A stretch of 54,957 nt of DNA from contig JAGQVF010000047.1 in assembly GCA_020438135.1 (NCBI GenBank), forward strand, positions 1 to 54,957. The letters are read 5' to 3'. Position 1 is the stretch's first letter; every line of letters starts with the position of its first letter. The translations under genes were made by a program, and so were the position numbers. Shown here piece after piece: positions 1 through 9,427 of the stretch. A model generated the notes under the pieces. That model was given only the letters and a program-made list of their open reading frames with translations. It was not told the DNA's origin and did no database searches. Source of the stretch: Bacteroidales bacterium (GTDB taxonomy: Bacteria; Bacteroidota; Bacteroidia; Bacteroidales; JAADJA01).

Positions 1-317
1 GGTAAAAGAAAACGATCCGTCAGGTGGCGGACCGCTTTAAATGTTTTCACAACGGAATAATCCTTATATGTCAAACCTGCCCGCCAATGCAAATGATCAG
101 GCCAGGCAGGCGGGGATACAATCTGAAAGCAATTCACCAGAGTAGAAAGTACCAAGCCTCGTGTATTGAAAGAGCAAATCATCATTATTCACAAACTTAA
201 AATTCCTTTATGCTTTCAATTTATAAACATTGTGAAGGCCATAAATACTATTTTTACGATGTAAATATTTTCGCATTATAAGAATTTAAAATCATATCTA
301 ACCAATAAATAAAATCG
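1..317. other. Non-coding left edge with a GC-rich imperfect inverted repeat
   Basis: I find no convincing coding region here. At 76-85 and 105-115 there are two GC-rich blocks (CCTGCCCGCC and GGCAGGCGGGG). They can pair in two registers, CCTGCC with GGCAGG or CCCGCC with GGCGGG, around a loop of about 23 bases. The surrounding DNA is AT-rich. This resembles the short GC-rich palindromic intergenic repeats common in Bacteroidota genomes, but one copy cannot prove repetition. The last 100 bases probably hold the promoter of the gene at 318. Confidence 0.3.
230..256 (+). promoter_or_regulatory. Possible Bacteroidota-type promoter for the gene at 318
   Basis: A TTG at 230-232 is followed after 16 bases by TATTTTTA at 249-256, which matches the TAnnTTTG -7 consensus except for the last base. 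It lies about 60 bases upstream of the ATG at 318. The match is weak and the call is based on spacing and sequence only. Confidence 0.25.
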
Positions 318-1106
318 ATGAAAATTACCGGATCATTTATCCTGCTTTATTTAATGATTTTTCCTTTCATTCTTTCTGCACAGGGAAAAAGTAAAATACA
401 TATCGGAATTGAAGCAGGATCGCAGATCTTTATCAATGAAGTTCCTGCATATAATTTTATTCGAGGCGATATAGATCCATACGGGACCGGAATGGCTGCC
501 GGACAACTTTCAGGATATACCGGAAACTGGTCAGCAGGGGCTAAAATGGAAACGTACGCATCAAACGGGAAGTTTGCCTTTGGTGGCGGGTTGAGGTTTA
601 CCTTATTAACATCCCTCCTTGGCAAAGAGAACCGGTACGATGATAACAACGATTTTTTTTACCTCTTGCTCCGCGAAGAAGGCCCCGATACCGATTATTT
701 AAAAGTTAAAAATGTGTCACAACATACAGGATTCATTGGCATACCCTTCTCTGTGAAATATATTCCTTATTTCGAAGATTTTTTTGGCTTTTTTCTGAAG
801 GCCTCTACCGGGTTTCATTTAAAGATATTTAACCATCAATCGGCTGATTTTACTAATTCACACATGGAGAAATATGAAGATAATGTGGTAAACATGTTTG
901 AAGAACCCGGCAATTTTTATTCTGAATTCGGACTTGGAGCAGGTATGTTATTTGGAAAGCCGGATAAAATAAACCTCAGTTTGGATGCCAATGTTCCTGT
1001 TTTTGCCTTCGGAGCGGCGATGGAAGGTCTTTTCGACAGTACCCTCGGAGTGGGCATACAAATAAATCTGTTAATCCCCATAAATACTACACATGAAAAC
1101 CAATAA
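318..1106 (+). CDS. Outer membrane beta-barrel protein, unknown role
   Basis: A 262-residue protein with a clear N-terminal signal peptide (residues 1-22, ending in LSAQ). The rest alternates glycine-, aromatic- and hydrophobic-rich strands, for example GGGLRFTLLTSLL near 90 and GLGAGMLFG near 205, as in small Bacteroidota outer membrane barrels of the PorT/OmpA-barrel type. The C-terminal part ends in a strand-like segment (VGIQINLLIPI). Its last 14 bases overlap the start of the lipoprotein gene at 1093, so the two are almost certainly co-transcribed and may work together in the outer membrane. The ATG at 318 is chosen because the signal peptide follows directly. No specific function can be given. 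Confidence 0.7.
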   Translation: MKITGSFILLYLMIFPFILSAQGKSKIHIGIEAGSQIFINEVPAYNFIRGDIDPYGTGMAAGQLSGYTGNWSAGAKMETYASNGKFAFGGGLRFTLLTSLLGKENRYDDNNDFFYLLLREEGPDTDYLKVKNVSQHTGFIGIPFSVKYIPYFEDFFGFFLKASTGFHLKIFNHQSADFTNSHMEKYEDNVVNMFEEPGNFYSEFGLGAGMLFGKPDKINLSLDANVPVFAFGAAMEGLFDSTLGVGIQINLLIPINTTHENQ

Positions 1107-1701
1107 ATTAATCTCTGTTATTGTTTTATCAGCAATGCTGACAGCTGCCTGCAGTAAAGAACGGGAGCTCGAAAAATCGGTCTTTATTCCCGATGATACA
1201 TTTCCTGAACTCCCCGCTTACTCAGAATGGGGTTACAACACTTTCGGAGCATTTTATGACCGCTTGGTTTTCATTTCCTCCGATTACCAATCACCCCTCA
1301 GGGTTTCTGCAACAGCAGATACCACTTACTTTATTTTTACCGGAGTTATCAATCGCCCTGATATTGAAGTTAATAAAATGACTCTAATATTTGCGATGGA
1401 TAACTTTTTCCCCAACGATTACCGCGATCTTATCAGTCTTCACAATACCTGGTACGACTTGTTGGATCCCGGAATTAAGGTGAAGATAATGGAAAGTGAC
1501 ATATCAAAAAACGTGTCGCTGATCGAAGGGACACTGAATTTTAAAAGGGCTCAAAATTTAAGGGTTGACGAACAACAAGTTGAAACCATTCTATCCGGAA
1601 CATTCGATTTAAAAGCAATCATAGACGATGAACCGATTTCAATCAGTGAAGGTCGCTTCGATGTCGGTGTCGGGACCTACAATTTTTTTGATTTTAAATA
1701 A
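1093..1701 (+). CDS. Predicted lipoprotein, unknown function
   Basis: A 202-residue protein with a lipoprotein signal: a basic N terminus, a hydrophobic stretch and the lipobox LTAAC with Cys20 as the predicted lipidated residue. The mature part is beta-rich and soluble in character and I recognise no domain. The start codon lies inside the 3' end of the upstream barrel gene (14-base overlap), which suggests translational coupling and a shared outer membrane role. It ends about 45 bases before the convergent C1 peptidase gene, and I see no strong hairpin terminator in between. It could belong to the family of hypothetical lipoproteins encoded beside barrel proteins, but nothing shows this directly. 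Confidence 0.65.
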   Translation: MKTNKLISVIVLSAMLTAACSKERELEKSVFIPDDTFPELPAYSEWGYNTFGAFYDRLVFISSDYQSPLRVSATADTTYFIFTGVINRPDIEVNKMTLIFAMDNFFPNDYRDLISLHNTWYDLLDPGIKVKIMESDISKNVSLIEGTLNFKRAQNLRVDEQQVETILSGTFDLKAIIDDEPISISEGRFDVGVGTYNFFDFK

Positions 1702-1745
1702 CCCGAAAAGGAAGATAATTGTCCATCAATACATGGGTTTACAGT

Positions 1746-2972
1746 TTATTTGATGATTTTATCCATCACCTGTTTGGCTGCGTACTTGTGTGTCATCAAA
1801 CCAAGCACTTTTAATTTTACATAATCTTCCCGCATAAACATATATCCTTTATGTGGTCCGTCAAAACCGGTGCTACTTGAATCTTTGATCAGAAACCAAT
1901 ATCCCTCACCGGTTTCCTGGTATCCAACAATATGAATACAATGATCGTCGGTAGTTGACTTATTCTGAAACCTGAATTCCCTTGCGCTGGCATTTATATT
2001 TTCATTTGGAATATCAAAGTCAGGAATGATCCCCACCTCCTGGTATCGGTTATATCCCGGTTCACTTACATCACCACAAATACTAACCGTATACCCGTTA
2101 TCAATCGCATGGGTAAGAACCGAAACAAATGTCTCGGGATCTACATTGTAATAAGCATCACTTTGCCACCAGTTATCGGGTACATTTAATACACCTTTTT
2201 GATTGTAGGGCTGAGCAGTGGTTGACATAAAACAGAAATAGTCATCCGGGTTGATCCGGAGAATTTCCATAAATGATGTTGCAGTAAACGATTTACCATT
2301 AAATGTAAAGGTTTCAGGAGGTGTTCCCATATGATGATTGAGAATGCTTTTTACTGTATTGACAACAAATTCTTCATTCCAGAGCTGATCCTCCCTAACC
2401 TCTTCCAAAAATGATTTGATCTCTTTGAAAAGTAAACCGTGATCATGGTATTTCTGCCCCTGCAGTTTACCGGAATAGGCCGAAAGTGGCATGGCGCCGT
2501 AATTTTTCATGATCCGGGTAACAGCATTTGATTCCGAACCCTGACCCAGATTCATGTTACCCCGGTTTTTGACGAAATATTTGGCTCTCTCAACATACTC
2601 CCAGTAAACAGTATGCATTTCAGAAAGCTTTACTTTTTGCCCTGTTATCCGGTAAACTTCCGATTCGATGAACGACGTTCCTGCAAAACACCAGCAGGTT
2701 CCGGTAGCACCCTGCGAAAGGGGTTTGTTATGCCAAAGCGATGTATAATTTTCAGGATCGGTTGGGAATTCAAGCCCTGTAAAATCCATCGAAGAGTATT
2801 GTTTGGTTGGCTCCTCCCTTTGCCCGAATTCCCGAATAGCAGGCTGAATACTATCGTAATAAAAAGAGGGTCCACGCTCCGAATAAATAAAAGTATCAGT
2901 TGAAGATCTCTTTTGAGCAACCAGGTTGGATGCGAATGCAATAAAAAGTACAAGGGTTAAAAAGTGTTTCAT
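1746..2972 (-). CDS. Secreted papain-fold (C1, bleomycin hydrolase/PepC-like) cysteine peptidase
   Basis: A 408-residue protein with a signal peptide (1-19, ending LVAQ), so it acts in the periplasm or outside. The papain-type active site is visible: oxyanion Gln87, catalytic Cys93 in GTCWCFAG, and His344 in DDHCIHIVGY. The position of the usual Asn (papain NSWG) holds Asp364 in IKDSSS. As I recall, Bacteroidota relatives annotated as aminopeptidase C often have KDS here, so this is probably a family trait and not damage. The C-terminal segment GYMFMREDYVKLKVLGLMTHK also fits that family. There is no pro-domain of typical papain size. Substrates are likely short peptides (inference). The gene stands alone, convergent with the lipoprotein gene. 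Confidence 0.85.
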   Translation of the reverse strand: MKHFLTLVLFIAFASNLVAQKRSSTDTFIYSERGPSFYYDSIQPAIREFGQREEPTKQYSSMDFTGLEFPTDPENYTSLWHNKPLSQGATGTCWCFAGTSFIESEVYRITGQKVKLSEMHTVYWEYVERAKYFVKNRGNMNLGQGSESNAVTRIMKNYGAMPLSAYSGKLQGQKYHDHGLLFKEIKSFLEEVREDQLWNEEFVVNTVKSILNHHMGTPPETFTFNGKSFTATSFMEILRINPDDYFCFMSTTAQPYNQKGVLNVPDNWWQSDAYYNVDPETFVSVLTHAIDNGYTVSICGDVSEPGYNRYQEVGIIPDFDIPNENINASAREFRFQNKSTTDDHCIHIVGYQETGEGYWFLIKDSSSTGFDGPHKGYMFMREDYVKLKVLGLMTHKYAAKQVMDKIIK

Positions 2973-3172
2973 AATCAGAATTTTTTGAATGAAAGGTTAA
3001 AAGTATGAAATGTGCGCTTGTGGACATAATTTGTCATAAGATGAACGGTAATTTAAAATGCTTATAAATAAATACAGCCCATACAATACTACATATCAAC
3101 ATCTTACACAAGTTGGCATAGATATGGTTCAGATCATGATACCAATTTAAACACATAAAAACAATTTATACC

Positions 3173-3676
3173 ATGAAGACACTAACGTTACTCCTGCTGA
3201 TTCCGGCTACCTTTTGGATTCAGCAAACAACTGCCAGCACTACCCTTGATTTGCCCATCGGAAATGTGTATGAAAATCCGGTTGCAATTTTATCCGAACT
3301 CAGTGGAACAAAAACACCTATTTTACTGGGAGATGATAATAATCCCGGTAAGTCAGATGCTACCAACGATAGAGACACCGTTGTGATTGATCTGGCTGAA
3401 ATTGTGATTACCAGTCCGTTTCCGTCAAATTCAGCCGATTGTATTCTTGAGCAGGTACCTTATCCGGTTTTTGCCCAGGAAGAAGGGCTTGAAGGAGGGG
3501 TAATCCTCAGATTTTCTTTTGACCCTGAAGGCAAGATCCACGTGCTCGAATCAAATGCCACCGATTACCGGCTTGAAAACTATGTGATTGGCCGGGTTGA
3601 AAATCTTCAACCAAAACGTTGTATGGTTGAAATCGGAAAAGATTATTATATAAAATTCATTTTTAAACTATTATAA
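3173..3676 (+). CDS. Small secreted protein with TonB C-terminal-like domain
   Basis: A 167-residue protein with a signal peptide (about 1-21, ending TTAS). Residues about 95-167 look like a TonB C-terminal fold: a proline-containing entry, then EGGVILRFSFDPEGKIHVL and a helix ending in VIGRVENLQ, followed by a final strand (YYIKFIFKLL). Unlike true TonB there is no N-terminal membrane anchor or proline-rich spacer, so it cannot couple energy from the inner membrane in the normal way. Free-standing TonB-C-like proteins occur often in Bacteroidota, with unknown roles. A strong terminator follows at 3796. Confidence 0.6.
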   Translation: MKTLTLLLLIPATFWIQQTTASTTLDLPIGNVYENPVAILSELSGTKTPILLGDDNNPGKSDATNDRDTVVIDLAEIVITSPFPSNSADCILEQVPYPVFAQEEGLEGGVILRFSFDPEGKIHVLESNATDYRLENYVIGRVENLQPKRCMVEIGKDYYIKFIFKLL

Positions 3677-3795
3677 CTGTATGCCGGTTATGCCTGGATC
3701 ATGTGGCCATAAATCGCAAGTTTACACCGGCAATGCAAGTTTAAATGAGTCAACATTTCTTTTCTACCCACTATATTCCTCTTCATGATCATTTT

Positions 3796-3827
3796 CCCCC
3801 GGCTGATTGCCGGGGGTTTTCTTTTTT
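3796..3827 (+). terminator. Strong intrinsic terminator
   Basis: A perfect 8-bp stem, CCCCCGGC at 3796-3803 and GCCGGGGG at 3809-3816, with loop TGATT, is followed by TTTTCTTTTTT. It ends transcription from the small TonB-C-like gene 120 bases upstream. The helicase gene begins only about 24 bases further on, so that gene's promoter must lie within or just after this hairpin, or it depends on read-through. Confidence 0.85.
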
Positions 3828-3850
3828 GGTATTTTCGTTGAAAGTTTTAC

Positions 3851-6800
3851 ATGTCGTTCACAGTTTATAAATCATCGGCAGGTTCGGGAAAAACCTTCAC
3901 ACTCGTGAAGGAGTACATCAACCTTGTTTTGGCTGATCCTAACAGATACAGGCATATACTTGCCATAACATTTACAAATAAAGCGGCCAACGAAATGAAA
4001 CAGCGGATCCTGGGTTCGCTTGCCGAAATCGCCGATCATAAAAATCACATGGGATCATCAGCTGTCTCGATAATGCTTCCTGATATTGGCAAAAAAACCG
4101 GATTGCAAACTGAAGTGCTGATAGAAAATGCTTCAAAAGTACTGACACTGATACTTCATAATTATACCGATTTTGCAGTTAGTACCATTGACAGCTTTAT
4201 GCATCGCGTGATTCGTAGTTTCGCTTTTGACCTGCATATACCGCTTGATTTTGAGGTAGAAATGGAAAGTGATGCTTTGCTCAACAAGATGGTGGATGTG
4301 CTGATTAGCCGGGCCGGAACGGAAGAAAAACTGACCAGATTCCTTGTTGAATTTACCAGGATAAAGGCAGATGATGAAAAGAACTGGAATATAGAACTTG
4401 ATATTTTCAAAATTGCTGAACTATTACTTAAAGAAGACAGCAACCGTTATCTGAACAAACTCAATTCGCTTACCCTGGAGGATTTCACCAAAATTATCAG
4501 GATATTACAAGATCATGTTTTCAGTTTTGAAAGCCGGATTAAAAATACCGGAAATGAAGCTTTAGAACTGATTCGTTCGCAAGGTTTGCAACAGGGAGAT
4601 TTTTCACATGGTCGATCAGGAATTGGAAAATATTTTCAAAATCTTGCCGAAGGAATCGTAGACAAACTCGAGCCCAACAGTTATGTCCGAAAAACCATCG
4701 AGGAAAACAAGTGGACATCCTACTCTGCCAAACCGGATGTTATTCAAAAAATTGACGCAATCAGTGAAAAACTTAGCAGGCTCTATACTGAAATACAGGA
4801 TTTTATCCAAAAGAATTTAAGTTTATACATCCTGTATGCTGATATTTTACAAAACATTTATCCCCTGGCTATTTTGCACGAAATTGATACAATATTAAAT
4901 GAGTATAAGCAGGAAAACGGCATACTGCTCATCTCGGAGTTTAATAAGCGCATTGCCGAAATAGTTTTACATGAGCCTGTTCCATTTATTTACGAACGAG
5001 TTGGGGAGAAATACGGCTATTTTTTGATTGATGAATTTCAGGATACTTCGGTACTGCAATGGCAAAACCTGTTGCCACTCATCGAAAATGCCCTGGCTGT
5101 AAATAACTTTACGATGATAGTGGGCGACGGCAAGCAAGCTATTTATCGCTGGAGAAGTGGAGAGGTAGAACAATTTGCCGCACTGCCCGACATATACAAT
5201 ATGCCGGATGATCCCGTAAATAAACAGCGACAATCGATGCTGAAGAGAAATTATCAGCCCCATGTTTTAAACAGTAATTTCAGGTCAGCCAACGAAATAG
5301 TCAATTTTAACAACCGGTTTTTCACGATGGTCAGCAATTTTCTCGACGAATCGAAAAAAGGAATTTATGAAGATGTTATCCAGCACCCCGGGAGCAAAAA
5401 GACCGGTGGATACGTCGAGTTCAACTTTTACGATAAGCAGTTGAGCGAATTGAACTTTGAAGAATACAACATTCATGAAATCCGGGTCAGAATAAATGAT
5501 TCAGTTTCCAGGGGATACCGATACCAGGATATTGCAGTACTTTGTCGAAGTAATAATAATGCTGCCACCATAGCAACTTCACTTTTGGAAGCAGGAATTC
5601 CGGTTGTTTCTGCAGAATCTCTTCTTCTTACAAATTCCAAAAATGTAAGGCTTGTTATTGCATCTGTTAAAACACTGATTAATAAAAAGGATCATGTTTC
5701 AAAAACGGATGTTATTCGTTGGGTTGAAAACAACAAGGAATCTCCTGACCTTCATACAGCGATGAAAGAAGCAGGCTTATTTCTCAGCCTGAATAAAGAA
5801 ACCGACTTCACCGATAATTTTTTCAATTATCTCGAAAAAAACGGTATATCATGCGATCCATCAAAATTACTGACACTACCTCTTTATGAGCTGTGTGAAG
5901 AATTGATCCGACTTTTTGGTTTGGCAGAAAAACAAGATCCTTATCTTCAGTTTTTGCTGGATGCGGTTTTGGACCAATCAACCGATCCTACACTGGATGC
6001 CTCGGCGTTTATCGATTGGTGGGAAGAAAAAAAAGAGAAGCTCTCTGTTATTGTACCCGAAGGATTGGATGCTGTTCATGTCATGACCATTCACAAAGCC
6101 AAAGGACTTGAATTTCCGGTTGTAATTTACCCCTTTGCCAACAACAGGATAAACAAAACGAAAAACCTTCTGTGGGTTGATATGAATGATGATAAATTAG
6201 CAGAATTGCCGGCTGCTCTTATCAGCACAACTTCAATAATGGGAAATACGCAATTTGGAGATTTGATTGCAGAGGAAGAATCCAAATCGCTGCTCGACCT
6301 GGTAAATATTTTATACGTTGTGCTCACCAGGCCAACTGATGAACTTTACATCATTACTGCAATGCCCCCGGCCAATCCTACGCAAACAGCTACTCTTCCT
6401 GTATTTTTTTATCAATTTTTATTGCAAAATGAGGAATGGGAAACAGGGAAAATGTTATATCACTTTGGTCAGAAAACAAAAAAAATAATACAGGCAAAAC
6501 AAGCACAAAGACAATGGAAATCAGAAGCCTGGATTTCGCATGATTGGGTAGACCGGATCAGAATTAGCCGGCAGGCACCGAAGTACCTGAATACAGAAAC
6601 AGATACAGATAAAACCAAATGGGGCAATCTGATCCATGAGATACTAGCAGATATCACAACTAAAGACGATGTAAATCCAGTATTGGAAGTTTACAGGCAA
6701 CAGGGCATTATTAATCTAACCGATCAACAGCAATTGTTGGAAATTTTACTTGATTTCATCAATCACCCTGAAATTAGGCCTTTTTTCAGCCCATCTGGTG

Positions 6801-7036
6801 AGGTAATAAATGAAGTTGAGATACTTCTGCCCAATGGAAAGATTTACAGACCCGACCGTGTAATTGTAGAAAAGGAAGCAATTATTGTAATCGATTTCAA
6901 AACAGGTGTATATTCTGAGAAACATGAGGAACAGGTAAGAAACTACATGCATGCAATTTCAGAGATGTATGAAAGGGTATGTGTCGGAAAGCTCCTTTAC
7001 CTGAACGAAAAGATTAAAATTATCCCTGTTCATTAA
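3851..7036 (+). CDS. AddA/RecB-like UvrD-family helicase with C-terminal RecB nuclease
   Basis: A 1061-residue helicase-nuclease for processing double-strand DNA ends. Walker A (SAGSGKT, Lys14) sits at the extreme N terminus, as in Bacteroidota AddA-like proteins. The UvrD Walker B/motif II is LIDEFQDTS near 393, motif III-like GDGKQAIYRWR follows near 425, and a late helicase motif VMTIHKAKGLEFPVVIY lies near 745. The C-terminal RecB-type nuclease has Asp1002 (RPDRV), Asp1015 and Lys1017 (IDFKTG), and the QxxxY motif Q1028/Y1032. All residues needed for both activities are present. An AddB partner normally lies beside it in this phylum, but none is seen here. A perfect 11-bp hairpin follows the stop codon. 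Confidence 0.88.
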   Translation: MSFTVYKSSAGSGKTFTLVKEYINLVLADPNRYRHILAITFTNKAANEMKQRILGSLAEIADHKNHMGSSAVSIMLPDIGKKTGLQTEVLIENASKVLTLILHNYTDFAVSTIDSFMHRVIRSFAFDLHIPLDFEVEMESDALLNKMVDVLISRAGTEEKLTRFLVEFTRIKADDEKNWNIELDIFKIAELLLKEDSNRYLNKLNSLTLEDFTKIIRILQDHVFSFESRIKNTGNEALELIRSQGLQQGDFSHGRSGIGKYFQNLAEGIVDKLEPNSYVRKTIEENKWTSYSAKPDVIQKIDAISEKLSRLYTEIQDFIQKNLSLYILYADILQNIYPLAILHEIDTILNEYKQENGILLISEFNKRIAEIVLHEPVPFIYERVGEKYGYFLIDEFQDTSVLQWQNLLPLIENALAVNNFTMIVGDGKQAIYRWRSGEVEQFAALPDIYNMPDDPVNKQRQSMLKRNYQPHVLNSNFRSANEIVNFNNRFFTMVSNFLDESKKGIYEDVIQHPGSKKTGGYVEFNFYDKQLSELNFEEYNIHEIRVRINDSVSRGYRYQDIAVLCRSNNNAATIATSLLEAGIPVVSAESLLLTNSKNVRLVIASVKTLINKKDHVSKTDVIRWVENNKESPDLHTAMKEAGLFLSLNKETDFTDNFFNYLEKNGISCDPSKLLTLPLYELCEELIRLFGLAEKQDPYLQFLLDAVLDQSTDPTLDASAFIDWWEEKKEKLSVIVPEGLDAVHVMTIHKAKGLEFPVVIYPFANNRINKTKNLLWVDMNDDKLAELPAALISTTSIMGNTQFGDLIAEEESKSLLDLVNILYVVLTRPTDELYIITAMPPANPTQTATLPVFFYQFLLQNEEWETGKMLYHFGQKTKKIIQAKQAQRQWKSEAWISHDWVDRIRISRQAPKYLNTETDTDKTKWGNLIHEILADITTKDDVNPVLEVYRQQGIINLTDQQQLLEILLDFINHPEIRPFFSPSGEVINEVEILLPNGKIYRPDRVIVEKEAIIVIDFKTGVYSEKHEEQVRNYMHAISEMYERVCVGKLLYLNEKIKIIPVH

Positions 7037-7041
7037 AACAA

Positions 7042-7077
7042 GAAACCGCCTGCTAGTAAAGAACAGGCGGTTTCTTT
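7042..7077. terminator. Bidirectional terminator between convergent genes
   Basis: A perfect 11-bp inverted repeat (7042-7052 with 7064-7074, GAAACCGCCTG and its complement) encloses an 11-base loop and is flanked by a short T-rich run. It lies between the stop codons of the helicase-nuclease (plus strand) and the T9SS cargo gene (minus strand) and could serve both. Confidence 0.75.
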
Positions 7078-7096
7078 CCAACACTAAATTATCAGA

Positions 7097-8647
7097 CTAT
7101 TTTACAGTCACCTTTTGTTTCAGTGTCTTTTCACCGTTATTCAACATCAGGAGGTAAATTCCCTTAGCCAGAGAACTTGCATCAAATGTAGTTTGGTAAT
7201 CCTGACCGGCATAAGTGTATTCATTATACAGTTCCATCACTTTTTTGCCCATCATGTTGTAAACTTCGATGGTAGTTGTATTATCAGAATCAGTTGAAAA
7301 ATCAACAGTTGCAACATTGGCAACAGGATTCGGATAAACATTCATTTCGTTAACAGGCATTCCGAGATTCCCTGTCAGATATTCTTCCTGGTAGAATTGC
7401 TTATCAAAATCTCTTAATGCTTCTTCTGACTCAAATTCAGGAATTTCAGCAAGCAGTGGAGTGGTTTTGTAAAGATCACAAGAACCGATCTCATCGCCTA
7501 AACATAACAGTATACTTGCTACGATAGGATGCACACATACAGTGTATTGGATATTTTGACACCAAAATGAGGTATGACAAACCAACACGCCATGATTTCC
7601 CCAACCACATCTAACATCCACAACTTCAACAGTTACTTCATCCGTAGCAACACAACCGTTAGCATCTGTTACAGTAACCGTGTAAACAGTTGTTTCGCAA
7701 GGATTAACACAAATATTTTCTGTTGTTGCTCCATTGCTCCACTGATAAGTATACGGTGGAACTCCATCATAGGCCTCAGCAGAAATAGTTGTGTGCGACA
7801 AAGGCGCATAACCATGATAAACGGTTTTGTCCTCACCGGCATCGACTACCGGATAGTTGGTAAGGCAAACATCAAGTTGTTCTTCCACATTTACTACAAT
7901 ATTACCAGTTATGAATGAATCACCTGTTCCCCAGGCAAAGGGTGAATAGATTACAACCTGAACGTTGTCAACGTTACCGGCAACATCTTCCAGAACAACA
8001 GGCTCAACATTAAGGTGAGCACCTGAATTGGGTTCTGTAAGTGTGAGCGTTTCGGTTTTGTCACCGGCAGTTACTGTGATAACACACAAACGGGTATTGT
8101 AGGCCATTTCAGCAATGATACTGGTAGCTGTAATATCGCGAACATCATCGGCTGTGTTAATCGGGATATTAAATACACCCGGGTTGGTTTCGCCATTTCT
8201 GTAAAAGAAACCGTGATCTTCATTTACTACACTGTAATGATCAGCTGATGCAGAAGTTCTGTAAATGTAAGCAACAAATGAATGAACGCCTTCCAGGTTA
8301 TTCAGCGTATTGAGTGTAATACTCGGTGCGGGCTGCATAACGGCCCTGAAATAACTTGGATGAACACCGTAATCAGTACCATCGGCAGTGTAGATGTATT
8401 CTACGCTAACAGCATCTGCACTGATGGTTTCATTTACCGACACAAATTCGACAGGTCCGTCAACCGGATCAGGTGATTTGTAAGCTGCTTCCACAACTAT
8501 ATAATCCACAGTTGATGGATCATCGATAATAAGTTCGGTTGATGGATTGTTGTAAGCTCCCTTGCCAACAACATCGACATACTGAGCGTTTAAGATTTGC
8601 ACTGTTAAAAGGATGAGTGCAGTCATCAGGATAGATTTCATTTTCAT
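7097..8647 (-). CDS. Secreted T9SS cargo protein with PKD/SprB-like repeat
   Basis: A 516-residue protein with a signal peptide (1-21, ending LNAQ) and a type IX secretion type A sorting domain in the last about 75 residues: VYPNPV at about 440, a central VYNMMGKKV segment and the ending KGIYLLMLNNGEKTLKQKVTVK. Residues about 270-345 form a PKD/SprB-like repeat (YQWSNGATT, YTVTVTDANGC). After it comes a Cys-rich module, VRCG...VCH...CVHP...GDEIGSC, that resembles a known CH..C/GDxLGxC element of secreted Bacteroidota proteins but lacks its usual histidines. It is exported and probably displayed on the surface or released. The ligand or substrate is unknown, and no enzyme domain is seen. Confidence 0.82.
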   Translation of the reverse strand: MKMKSILMTALILLTVQILNAQYVDVVGKGAYNNPSTELIIDDPSTVDYIVVEAAYKSPDPVDGPVEFVSVNETISADAVSVEYIYTADGTDYGVHPSYFRAVMQPAPSITLNTLNNLEGVHSFVAYIYRTSASADHYSVVNEDHGFFYRNGETNPGVFNIPINTADDVRDITATSIIAEMAYNTRLCVITVTAGDKTETLTLTEPNSGAHLNVEPVVLEDVAGNVDNVQVVIYSPFAWGTGDSFITGNIVVNVEEQLDVCLTNYPVVDAGEDKTVYHGYAPLSHTTISAEAYDGVPPYTYQWSNGATTENICVNPCETTVYTVTVTDANGCVATDEVTVEVVDVRCGWGNHGVLVCHTSFWCQNIQYTVCVHPIVASILLCLGDEIGSCDLYKTTPLLAEIPEFESEEALRDFDKQFYQEEYLTGNLGMPVNEMNVYPNPVANVATVDFSTDSDNTTTIEVYNMMGKKVMELYNEYTYAGQDYQTTFDASSLAKGIYLLMLNNGEKTLKQKVTVK

Positions 8648-8819
8648 AAGTTAGTTTAATTTAATTATAAATATTTGACTGGTTTAACTTTGATCCATCC
8701 TGATTTCAATCATTATGCCTTTGAATAAAGTACTGACAACCAAACATATATCAAAGGACCATAAATAAACTACTTCCCAGATTGAGAAATTCTTCCAGAT
8801 ATAGGATAAAAAAAAGGAA

Positions 8820-9425
8820 TTATCCGAAGAGGTGGTTAATAAAGATTATTGCAAACTCCGGATTGACTGCAATGGTAAAAGCAATTCCATAAACGGCTCC
8901 CCAGAAATGGGCACTATGACCGATATTATCCGAACCCCTTTTTGCCATATATGCCGAATATGCAAGGTATAAGATCCCGAAGACAGGTGCTGGAATCCCT
9001 ATGGGTATGAAAAAGAGAAAGATTTTACCGGCGGGATAAAGAATAATACTGGAAAATACAACTGCCGAAACGGCGCCACTTGCTCCTACTGCGTTGTAGT
9101 ATATATTTTCCTTGTGTTTTCCAAAATCATATAAAGAAGAAAATCCAATACCCCCAACATACAATAATATAAAATAGAGGATCGATTTGTTGCCAAAATA
9201 ATGTTCAAAAAACTGAACAACAATATCACCAAATGAATACAAAACAAACATATTGATGAAAAGATGCATCCAGTCGGCATGAACCAACCCATATGAAAAG
9301 AACCGAAACCATTCGCTTTCGTGACGAATGTACCAGGCATTGAATTTAAGTTTATCAAAAACATCCGGCCGGCTAAACGACAGAATGCTTATAAGAACCG
9401 TTATGCCGATAATCAGGTATAACAT
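8820..9425 (-). CDS. Rhomboid family intramembrane serine protease
   Basis: A 201-residue polytopic membrane protein of about six segments. It has the rhomboid catalytic pair: Ser116 in the GASG motif of the fourth segment and His173 in HSAHFWGA of the last. The HADWMHLFINM segment at 49-60 supplies the conserved loop and second-segment His/Asn region. It cleaves single-pass membrane proteins inside the bilayer, with the substrate unknown here. Its start codon lies two bases after the stop of the upstream membrane protein gene, so both are translated from one message. No extra cytosolic domain is present, which is the minimal bacterial form. Confidence 0.93.
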   Translation of the reverse strand: MLYLIIGITVLISILSFSRPDVFDKLKFNAWYIRHESEWFRFFSYGLVHADWMHLFINMFVLYSFGDIVVQFFEHYFGNKSILYFILLYVGGIGFSSLYDFGKHKENIYYNAVGASGAVSAVVFSSIILYPAGKIFLFFIPIGIPAPVFGILYLAYSAYMAKRGSDNIGHSAHFWGAVYGIAFTIAVNPEFAIIFINHLFG

Positions 9426-9427
9426 AC

